A stretch of 64,000 nucleotides of DNA from Enoplolaimus lenunculus. Lineage: Eukaryota; Nematoda; Enoplea; Enoplida; Thoracostomopsidae. The notes below the pieces were generated by a model. The model worked only from the letters and a program-made list of their open reading frames with translations, was not told the origin of the DNA and did no database searches. The translations under genes were made by a program, and so were the position numbers. Location: the NCBI GenBank assembly GCA_030248215.1, contig JASANG010000939.1, positions 1-64,000 on the forward strand, written 5' to 3'. Shown here one piece after another: positions 48,801 to 60,800 of the stretch; position 1 is the stretch's first letter; every line of letters starts with the position of its first letter.

Positions 48801-51800
48801 AACCGTATCTGCTTGCTCAACCATGCCATCTGGGGCAGAGTCGCGACCACGACCACCTAAAACGGTATCATAAACAATAAGCAAAGGATACCGCGGAAAC
48901 TTTTGTAACCTAAAGCAAAACCAAGCTTTGCAATAATAAATATCTAACTTAGACTACAAAAACAGAACGATAAGTAAAAGGCAAATTCAATACAAACAAG
49001 CATTCTGCTGCAACCTTTATTTTTGGTAACATGTGTACATACTTATATTTAGATATGTTACAATTAGCGAACCCTTTTTGCTGAAAATTAGTCAGTGTAC
49101 TACACGCAGCTATTAAAGACCGTCAAATCACTGATACGCTGCAATATTACCGCAAATACACTAGAAATCACTATTTTACGACATTCAGTATTGCGGGGCA
49201 CATAAACAGTAGCTTAAGCACGGTTCTACAAGCGTGTTTTATATGTGCAGTGACTGACCAATAACTGCTACATATAGTACATTCCATTACAAAGCTTGAG
49301 TGCAGGCGAAACCAAACATTATGAATACCAAAATGAAATCTATGTTTGCGTCACAAGAAAGGTATAAAAACTCTACGTTCAAAAAGTCTGTCCGGTTTAA
49401 GGTGCAAAAACGGGCATAGTCACCCTAAACACACCTTAGCTCGCTTCATGGAAGCGCTATTGTTCCAGCACATTTAACTGTTCTCAAAACACTACTATTT
49501 AGGGCTCCAATAGGAACTAGGTTTTACCGGAACAGGAATTGAATTTCTTTGCAGGAACCGGAATTTGAAATAATCTTTATCACCGCATTACTGTTGGACT
49601 TTGTACAAAACGTGCCAAAAATGCCTTAGGCAAATTTTCAGCTGTTTAGCATCAAGTTTCGCGAAAACACATCAGAATCTGTTTGTTATTCACAAAATCG
49701 AACTAAATGCTAACACTCATTTTGGTATAACAATTTTTCAAAGATAACTTTTCCAATATTTAAATGATTCTGAATAATTTGCCACAAAACCGTAAAAATT
49801 CCGGCTCCTGCATATTTGGGTGCAGGCACAGGAATTGAATTATTGTAGGAATTACGGTGGAACCCTGCTACAATTTGAAGCAAATATCGATCACCATCAC
49901 AGCATACCTATTAGGAATAAAAAAACCCGTGTATAACGTATATACATAACTTGTTCTGAAAAGCTTATTTGGTTCCGTTAATTAAATAGCTTGTGTGGTT
50001 ACATCACACTCAGGCTTTATCATATGTTAATAACCACTGTTGCATGTTGTCATCTATTAGGCATGTTTTCAGTGTTATTAATTTGCTTTCACCAGGTGGG
50101 TTTTAAATGATGCGATCATCAAAGTGCACGTCGAGGCTAGATTATATAGTGTCCTCAACTTTATATACCAAATTAGATGCGGATAAAATTACGAAAACCA
50201 ATTTTTTAAATTTAAAGTGTTTCAGGAATGAGCGAGATATGTCATCATCGTTAAGCGAACTACTTATTTAAGTTGTCATCCGTTTTGCGCAAGTTTTCTT
50301 TCACGGTCATTGGTACACGATAACACTGAATAAGTTGCACAAATTTTGATGTAAAACAATTTCCAAAAGTGATCTAGGATGTAGGTGATGTTGTTCCGTC
50401 GTTTACTGAAGCATTGAATATTTCTCAAGAATCGGGGTACATGCACATTAAACATAACCCAAAAATCAAGGTACTGGATTGAGTGGTCACAGGTAGCTTG
50501 TCATAAAACGGCAACACAAGATACCAGACAGCTATTATTGCGTACATGCAACAACGAACAAAACCTGGTACCGGCTGATTCCATTAAATTAAAAACAGCC
50601 AAAGGAACGCTTTTGTCAATTCTAGTTCATTTGCACCGCTATTCAATTTTAAAGAAAATATTTACCAATCTCTATTGTAGAGCAAGCACTACACCGTAGT
50701 GCCTTCCAGGCAGAACACTGCTGCAGCGAGCAAAATTGCAAACTTTTCATACAGATATGTTTAGTTGTGGAAGATGAGTAATTTTACAGCTCCACAGCTT
50801 AAGAAGCTCAAACACAGCAATCACCATCAGTACTTGGACCGCCTAAGTTTCCGTATTGTAAACGTTAGTAGTAATCACTTACACTTAGCATTGGTATTAC
50901 TACTACGTAACGTTGTTGTTATTTGCGGATTCTCTCGACATTAACGTCCAATTTTCATCGTGAAACTAAAATTTCACTTTCCGGCACTCGCGCTTTGGCA
51001 AAATAAAAATACTTAGCTTGACTAAACTAACATCCGTGAAAACGCAAAAAACATCAGGCGCAAGACTGCTATGTTACTTTGATCAAAAAGAAACAATGTG
51101 AAAACATATCACTTACTTCCCAATGCAATTTCAGCCTTAACGATTAATATAGGTTTTACACAAAAGGTGCAACGCAAATGAAGTCATTACCTAGTAATTA
51201 TTTGTTAGCTTTTACTCTGACACCACAGTGTTCAAGAACCGAAACGCTAACAAATCGACAAAATCGAACCAAAATAATCAGCGACGGAAACTTAGCGAAA
51301 AGAGGCTTTTAAAATGAAGGTTTTCGAGCACAAAGACACTACAAATTGGATGGGAAATGAAGGTATATAAGCATCCAAATTTCCAAACAATTTATTTCCT
51401 TAATTTTGTGTTGCGTTGTTACTCCCGCAATGCTGGTTTGCTGTTTAGCGGTAAACAAAGTTTGACATTTCATTTAACATCGCTCAGTATTAGTACCATA
51501 AGAATGTAGTTGCCGTGTTGCCGCAGCCGCCGCACACTATACAGCAGCGGTCCAGCAGCATCACACTCTTCTTTTTCAAACTAGCACGTGTTCGAAGCAG
51601 TGTAGGTGTACCATAAATCAAGGATCAACCGGATGAACCGGATATTTTATATGATATCGAAACCAAAGCCGGGTATTAAATAATTTTTCACCACAACCGG
51701 TCTTAACCAGGTGTAGCAGCTAAATTTGTGAATTGCTGAGTGTATTTGATTTGTGCAAAAGTAAGTACGTTTATTGAGTTAAAATATTCTATTTTTCATT

Positions 51801-54800
51801 TTACATCAATGCCAACAACTTAGAGGTTTTAACTTATCCGGAAATGCAGTCGCAGCAAATTGTTTAGTATTTTAATGTTTTTCGGAAGACCACAATAGCA
51901 AATACTCGATATCCATTTGGTTAATACCGAGTACCGGATGTAAGTTATTTGCCGGATAATATATAGGAACCGGATATCCGGTCGACCCTTGAAATACAGT
52001 ATATGTATGTTATGCACATAAAGTGTTTTACTAAACGTTGCCTCAAACGATCCGCGCTAGTATTACATTAGAGCTGGAAGAGGATCAGCTGGTCACGGAT
52101 CAAATTTTAATGGTTTTATGTAGGGATGTGCGGATAAATCGGCATCGGTAATAATCGACACTTTTCGTGAGTATCGGCATCGGTACTGCAAAAAAATTGC
52201 CAATTCTTTGCCGATACTTTTTGCACATAACAGTCAGTTAAAATGCTATCAATTTCATTTCTCGGCGCACAATAGCGTGTCTGCTCAGGAAAATTGTTAT
52301 CTCTCTTGCGTTTGTGTTTGAAAAAATTAATTAAAATTAACCGTTCTTATAAAATTATAATCGTTTATGATGGTGAGGATTTAAGCATTCATATAATAAC
52401 GTAATGTAAGTATTCTATCTGCTTATTAAACATGGTGTACTAAAGTTGGAATCGGCATCGGCAAAATTTTAAAATAAGAATCGGCATCGGTATCGGCAAA
52501 AATTTTGGCATCGGCAGATCCCTAGTTTTATGGCAGGTCGATCCGGGTCACGGGCAAGAAACGGATCCGCCTGACACGCTTTTAGAGTATGCTATCCAAC
52601 ACGCTCGTCACAATCGGAGCAGCCTTTCAGGGCCTCTACGCTGGCTAACATCATTGTTTGGGCGGCTAAAGACTAGAAGCAGTGTCTTGCCCAATTTGTT
52701 CCAATTGTAGTATTATAGTTTTTATTTATTGTCTGCCAAGTACGACAACATACAATATTTAGCTGGCTTATAGTAGTGCTCAACTCCGGGCCAGGACGTG
52801 TCTTCTGTAACGACCTGCTTAGAACTGTATTTTAGACCGTTTGTCAAGTACTAATTCGTCCTATGCACGATAAGCGTTATTAAGAAAGAGTACAGCGTAA
52901 TGTACCGGAACAGTCAGAGTGGAGCTGAAAACATGCAAGATATGGGCCCAGCAAAACCATGTTTGCAAATCGTAGTCTTATTAGTTTATCACTGCCCAGA
53001 GCCGAATTTTCCGAGTTAGTTTAAAAACAGTTTAAGGATGCATTTTTATTTCCTGTTAAGTCACCAATTTAGTTATTACTGGCGCAGACATTTTCTGCAT
53101 AACGTATGTTCACGCAAAAGAGTACTCACGCTATAACATAAACATGTCCTGCAAGATTTGAATTCTTGTCTTGGTTTGACAGCTAGCCAAAATCGAAACA
53201 AACCAAAAACAACATAGTCCCAGCCCTGTTACAATGCACGTACAGTACGTAATATGCATATACATACAGAATGTATTAATCCCAACGACACTACTACGAG
53301 CAGCAACTGCGAACCCCATCAAAATATACCTGAACTACCTCCATAGCCTCCTGTTCCTCCTCTCGAACCACTGAGGCTACAACAAAAAACAATATGAAGA
53401 TTATAGTGATCGCTGTATTAAATACGACTGACGTCACTGCAGTTGTTGTTGTCGCTGTTGTTGGCATCTTGAACATTCCACCGACCAGCATCGTGATTGT
53501 CAGGACTTTCGTACACAGAATCAGTCAAGTTTGCAGCAGGCACAATGGACCTACATCAGCCACTGTTCACTAACTATCGTATAGAATAGGTTTATCCAAG
53601 GTAAGGTCAGGTTTACAAATTTATACAAGAAATTAACAAATTTATGCCAGAAATTATTGCGCCCAAAAGTGGAAAATACCAGCTTTTAATTCAGCGGAAT
53701 TGAGTAATGGAAAATATCTTATTAACGCACATCGACCTTTCCCATTCAGATTTACGAAATACCACAAATTGAGCCAAAGTGGAAATTATCAGATTTTTAT
53801 TCTTCACCATCGGAAATAAGCAGTTGCAGTTAAAAGAATAGCTCTCTTAACTATAACTACATATAAAACCTGTCATTCAACCTTTTTCCTTCTACTACAA
53901 CAGTTATTATATTTGCTAACTTATAGCATTTTACTTACTTAAAACGAACACCTGAGTGTAATTTTTTAAAAATCTCTATGCAGTGTATCTTTCTACTTCA
54001 ACGATGAAAATTTCTGAAAAAATTGTGGGACCAAATTACACGTGAAAATTAAGCAAAAACTATCGAATATTAAGTGGAATCCAGCGGTTAGTCTAAAGAA
54101 AGCTCGTCCGGTTCGGCAAAAAGATCACGGACCTGGAAATATACTAAGCGCGACCGAATTTAGAAAGCAATAATGTATAAATAAATTGTCTAACGCTTAA
54201 GCTGCATGCGTGGTTAAAACGTAACTAACAAATGAAAAGTTACGCCCAATTTATTTTACTCAATTAATACAGTACACGTTAGCTAGGTAGTAGTCAAATT
54301 AGAGTTGCATTCGAGTGGAACATTTCCAGCGAAAAATTTCTAGTTTAAGCATTTATTTTAAATGTTTCAACTCCAAGAGCTGCATGCGGGTACGGGTATT
54401 CCGGTTCCCCGTATTTATTTTATTTTAACGCTGTGACTATAATTAAAAAAGCCTCCTCAAATCAATATTCCGTCGCAACTTCCGTTTTCTATTTTCCAAC
54501 ACGAACATTTAGAAATGTCGTTTAAAACTTCAAGCTATGCAGAGTCATGACACAATTGGGTCTTTATAAGGTTGACCTCACTTCCCAGGCGCGGTCTAAT
54601 TTTGGAACGCGGTGTTTATATAAGAATCGTGTAACAAAAGGTTCTAATAAACTCTGGCGAGACTTGCTTGTATACAACTTTTTTCTTAAGTACGAATATA
54701 AACCTGCAATCACGTCATAGAATATCGCCTGCGCTTTAACCTCCAAGGAATATACAAATAGATGTAATATGACACAGAGTCTCCTGAAAACAGCGTCAAT

Positions 54801-57800
54801 ATATACTTTACACATTATAGCACCAGAAAATAACATAAACCGACCTTCAGAGCCCGTACGTATAAAAGGGTTGAAAGTATTTCAGAAATCATTCAATTCC
54901 TTCGTAGCTTTAGAATGAAAACATTCAAGGTTGGATACACTCTTTCAGTCTTTGTCCGTAAGTCAGTAAACCGAGATTCGAGTTTTACACAGGCACCGAC
55001 AAATCACAAAATAACTGTAACACCCGAGAAACGAAACAAACTATGTTTGGCAGCCAATCTGCACCAGGATCGACCGGATATTAATTTACCGGATACCGGA
55101 ACCGGATACGAATATTGAATTTCTTTACAGCAACAGGAACCGGATATTGTATATGTTAAAATAATTTATTTTTTCGCTGTATTTGAACGTGCTCAAGGTT
55201 TTCATCAGTTATAAAGATGATAATTGCTGCTGATAAACAAATTATTTAATGCAACAAAAATGCGTTTAACTCTCGCTCAGTTATCCAAGTTTAAAGTTCC
55301 CGAACACATATCAAAACTTTAACTTCTTGACATGCATAGAAATGTAGTCGCTGCAAGATGTTAAAAACGCTAACGTGTATAAGGGATTTTTTGATATTCG
55401 GCACATCAACCGTAAATATCTGGTGTCCGGTAGGGTTATACCGAATGCCGGATACGAATATCAGAACCAGATATCCTGGCACGTATATATTATAGCCTAC
55501 ATGTTTTTGACCATCAATCTTCCAACACTAAATACCGAAGCTTAAGTCTTAGCCAACTAATAGCGAAATAGTTATTAGCTGCTGACCCGGCCGGTTCGTG
55601 TATTAAACAATAACACACTATTTGACGATTCCATTAGCGGACCAAACACAAACACTAACTATAAACAATCGACAGTAAACACCAGACTGGCTTGCCAGTC
55701 CAGAACTATCCTGCAGGGATACAGCTCTGGCAGCACTTCCAGTCAGTAAAATCAATTACGACACCGTCAAATGTTATCACAAAAAACCGAAAACTTCTTA
55801 CGTACCTCATATTGCCACGTGATCCTCCGCCGGTGCCATAATCGCCGCCACGGCCGCCATCTCGATCACGGTCACGGTCTCCCCCGCGGTCATAATGGCG
55901 ATCCCGATCACGGTCACTGCCATAATCTCTGCTGCCACCGCCACTGCGACCTCCAGCGTAATAATCATCACGACCACTTCGATCGCCCCGACTATCGCGA
56001 TCACGGTCACGATCGCGCTCACGTTCACGCTCACGATCGCGCTCACTGCCGCGGCCGTAATCTGGCATTCCACGGTCGCCACCACCACTACCGCCGCCAC
56101 GATAGTAGTCAGAATGTCCACCACCACTGCTGCTAAAATGGTCTCGGTCACGGTCTCGGTCGTTGCCGCCACTTCGATGATCACGGTCCCGATCACGGTC
56201 ATAGTCTCCGGTTCGTCGATCATCGTTGCCACGAGATCCGTAATCGCCCCCTGCACCGCGGTCTCTCGCATCGTCAAAACGTGATCCGCCCCCTGAAAGC
56301 AGCAAAAAACTCGCTAAATAGAAAACATTTTTAATTTAAAATCTGAATTCGTGAATGCCTTTAGATGGAAGCGCTCGAAAAACGAACCAAAATAAAATAA
56401 ATGGCAATTCATTTTACCACCAGGGTGCTACCGGAATTACAACCGAAAATGAAAAATACTTGCCACCGAAAAATTCATTTAATTTTCTTTTATGCAATAT
56501 TATTGGTGAAACAACCTTAGTTGGAATATTAAATTGCGAACTCGTCGTACTAAGCTAATTCGAATAAATCATAAACTGTTTTATTGATGCGATGCATACA
56601 TTAATGGTTTATTCAATTAACATTAAGATAAATTTAAATACCCCGTGTAAACAGTTGTTTCTGCGCAGGTAGTGCCGATTGCTGTTGCGCCTGAGCCACA
56701 GGGCCGCCAGGGTATCCTGATAATGCTGCTGCGTTAGCTGTCGGCAACCCCCCCGCCAAAGAGCCGATTCCACCTGCAATCGGCGGAGGCGGTGCGCCTA
56801 CCGTCCCATACATTTGAAGAGATTGTGCAGCGTTCAAATTTGCCGCACCGCCGTGAACCATCAAGCCACCGGCTGATTGTTGAGGCGCAGCGCTGGCTCC
56901 GTATCGGCTAGTTGGTCCTCCTGCCGTGCCAGTACTTCCACTAACAGCAGGAGGTGGTACTCCTACTAAACCAGCTGTCGGAGCGCCACCAGCAGGTGAT
57001 CCAGCCAATGCATCGGCTGCATTAAAGCCAGGCGGAAACCCAGCCGCAGCGGCAGCTGCCGCTGCAGTTAATGCAGCTTGCTGCTGTTGTTGCTGAGGTG
57101 TTAACGTGTATCCGCCTGGGGCTGCGGACACAGCGGTATGTTGCTGTTGTTGGGGGGCTGTTCCTGGAACACCTGACATTCCAGCCATTGCTGCGTAAGG
57201 ATTTTGGTTAAGCGCTCCTTGTTGTGGCGGATGTTGTTGCTGCTGTTGTTGCGAAAAATCATATCCACTTGGTGCAGAAGTATACGAACCCGAGCCCGCT
57301 GCAGACGGCTGCGCTACAAATATATAATACGCAATAACAATATCAGTGATTATGAAAAATTTTAGATAAAATAGTAATTCTTATACATTATAATATGGTA
57401 AAGCCAGTGATAGCCAAGATAGAAAACAAATTTTGTTGTTTCGAGTTGAGTGCATTGCTATGATTGAATTCAATGAATACGTACTTACTTGAGGATTAAA
57501 AACCAAAAAAAATTTGGCAAAATAGTACGGTTATCTTTTGGTTCAAACCAAACACGTCACAAGTGAGTAGCAGTATCAGTTTGATTAAAACAAACACTCA
57601 TTAAAACAAAGCCTCGTTATCAGTTATGTATTGAACCAGTGCCAAAAATAATTTTTCAGGGCATGCACAAACTGTTTCAAAGTAAATTTTGTGTATTTTA
57701 CGCAAATTTGCTCATTTCAAAAGAAACAAATATGTTAGCATTTTCGAGGTTTGCAGAGTGCTATAGTCTACCAGCGTTCTAAACTCGATTTCTATTACGT

Positions 57801-60800
57801 GACCTTTCACAAATTTGGGCGACAGAACAGAACTCAACCGCACTTATTTCAATCTTATTAAACACATGCTTGTCAAATTTAGAAATCTGGTACAAAAACT
57901 GCAAACAGAACTTGCGAAATAATAAACTGAACCGAAATTTTTTGAGCTTAATAGTGAAATCTGTTATGACAGCCAGGGTGCAACCGGAATTCCGGTTCCG
58001 GTTCCGGCATTTTTTCACCTTCCGGTTCCGGTAAATTTTTACCGGATTTAAAAATTCCGGTATTATAATTTGGCCGTTTTCTTAACTTTGCTAATTTAAT
58101 AAGAATCTTTTTTGAAAGCCACTTGTACTCCGAATATAAGCCATTGATGGTGGATTTCACTTCAGTCTATGATGAAAATCTAAAATACAACAAATAAAAT
58201 AAATACCTATGTTCGACTAAGGTTATTTCACAAATAATAGAGCAAAAAATAAGATTAAAATGAAATTTTTGGTGATATGCATTTTTCACTTTCCGGTTCC
58301 GGTTCCGGTAAAATTTTCAAATTCCGGTTCCGGTAAATTGTAATTCCGGTTGCACCCTGATGACAGCAATACTTATCCATTTTACTCTCTTCGGTTAAAT
58401 CTTGGTGCAGGCAATACAATCTCAGGCAAACTCAATAAATCTGCATGACGCTTAATGGCATCTTTACGTTAGTGAAAATTTATACTCGGATGCGCTTTAA
58501 CTTTAGCAATATGACATACGTATGCGTTATGATTGCACAAATATATATAATTTAAATCTAAGCAGTGCGAGGAAAACTGGTGCATACGTAGTTAATTTTA
58601 TCTTGGGACCGGATTAGACAAAGGCAAACGGAATAGACGCAATAAATATTTTGTGGTTGCCTGTAACCCTCCGAATAAATCCAGTTCCTAAATGCGAAAA
58701 TAAAAAAGGCACCCGAAGCATTCCGGCTGACGGCAAAATAATTGCCTGATGAAGTACTGTATTGAACTGATTAATACATATATACCTCGTTTTCTAAGAT
58801 AAAAATCTATCACGTTTTTATTCATATACCTTGAGATATCACCTGAGCCTGAGCGGCGTGGCCTTGGTGAGGGTACTCATAACCCTGGTATCCATTAGCG
58901 GGTGCTGTAGCTAAAATTAAACTAAATTGGTTACACTAACACTACAGTGCCCAGCATAAAGCAATAAAGAAAATGATTTGTTGCAAAACAGTATATATCA
59001 TTCTACTCAAACCAAAGACATTATTTCGCGTCACGAACCCGTTATAAACTAAAATTAATATTGCATCTCACCTGCTCGCCAAAGAAGTCGGTTGAAAACT
59101 GTTAAAAAGTACGGGAGCCGGACACTTCACTGTTAAACCTAGCCAGAGCCAAATATTAATTATAGATTTTTACAAAACGTAAACCTTACTCACCGTTATA
59201 TTCTATTTCTTTATAATTCTGTTCCTACAAGGGGTTTGGCTTAACTATACCTAACAATAATACTACTACTACTACAGCCAACGCGATCTTTAGTATCCAC
59301 TTGACTACTCCAGTTATATAGGTAACAGGGCTAAACCGGAATTCCTGCGAAAATTCGATTCCTGTTCTTGTTACTTCATTCAAAGATGCAGGAACCGAAA
59401 TTTTTAAGGTTTTGGGGCAAATTATTTATAATCATTGAAACACGTTAGTGTTTACAATATATGTTTCAAGCATCGAGAACGCACGCTTTTTGAAAGTTTA
59501 GCAGAATGTTCTCTGCAGGAAAGCAGAGCTGGAATGAGGTAACTTAAGTATAGAATATCCTAATTAGCCGCTTCGACACCATACACAAATTGGACAGCTA
59601 AACGTCTCATTTAAGTTGTTATTAAAAGTTTGATTTTTGTAATTTTTCGAAAAAATTGTATTACAAATATGTAATTACTATAGCTAGTCGATATTATTGT
59701 GTGATGCTAATGACACTGTGCAATAGATTACGTGTCCCTGCGATGTTTGTGCTACTGAAATTTCTAACTAAGACAATATTTTGTAATAACCTCCCATGCA
59801 TTATAGCTTAGAACAGGCTGGAGGTAAAAAATTAAAAGTATTCGCTAAAATTGTTGTGCTGTAGCAGTTTTTCCCTTAAATTTGTTAAATTCGCAGTTTT
59901 AGGTGCCGCAAACCCATTTTCTTAATGTGGAGTGCCTACTGCGAAACGCCAATCAAGTTTCTGCACTGAATATAATAATATAGTGAGATGTGTATGTTTG
60001 GTGTGCTGTGTATGTGACACCTGTGAAGACCTTTTAATACAGGGCTACAGAAATTTTTGCTTTACCTATACGTAACCTGAGCTGGAAAAATTAATTTTGC
60101 TACGTTAAATCTCCATTTGCGACAAACTACACGACACAGGGTGCAACTGGAATTCCGGTTCCGGAAATTTTCACCTTCAGATTCTGGTAAATTTGTACCA
60201 AAATTAAGAATTCCGATATTAAAATTTGGTTGGTGGAAATTAAGATATTTTAGTAAAAAATGACGATTAAAATTATTTAGATTTTATTAGTATTGTACGC
60301 AAACCTTGACAATCTAAAATACAGTAGACTAAGTGAATACCTATCTCTAACTAGGGTTATTTCACCAATAATATTACAAAAAAAACTAAATGAATTTTTC
60401 GGTAGAATGTATTTTTCATTTTCCGTTTCCGGTAATTTTTTCAAATTCCGGCTCCGGTTCCGGTTAATTGTAATTCCGGCTGAACCCTGACACGACATAC
60501 GCAGATTGAAACCGACAAACAGGGTGTAACCGAAATTCTGATTCCGATTAGAATTCCGATTCAAAACAAGTTCCGATTCTGATTGCACAATCAATCGGAA
60601 TCGGAAATTTAAAATTTTAATTTTAATTCTACTTGTGATATGTTTTATATAAATTATGTATCATTTATCTAATTGCTTTCGATGAGTTAACTTATCAATA
60701 ATTGATTGTAGTTTAGCTTTACAGAACCAAAAATCATCGCCAATTTGTTCATGCGACGTTTTTGAAAATTGCTGCCAGCCAACATACACACTAAATCGAT

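Larger units (their letters stand above)
48857..53329. other. Large FET intron with MITEs
   Basis: A 4.5-kb intron. It carries the elements at 49500-49867, 51617-51990 and 52121-52524. No exon with matching phase was found in it, though small alternative exons cannot be excluded. Confidence 0.5.

Noticed and set aside
55771-56284. Long frames on both strands opposite the Arg-Asp region
   Set aside because: They mirror the GATCACGGTC-type repeat codons of the FET exon; only the minus frame joins its neighbours in phase.
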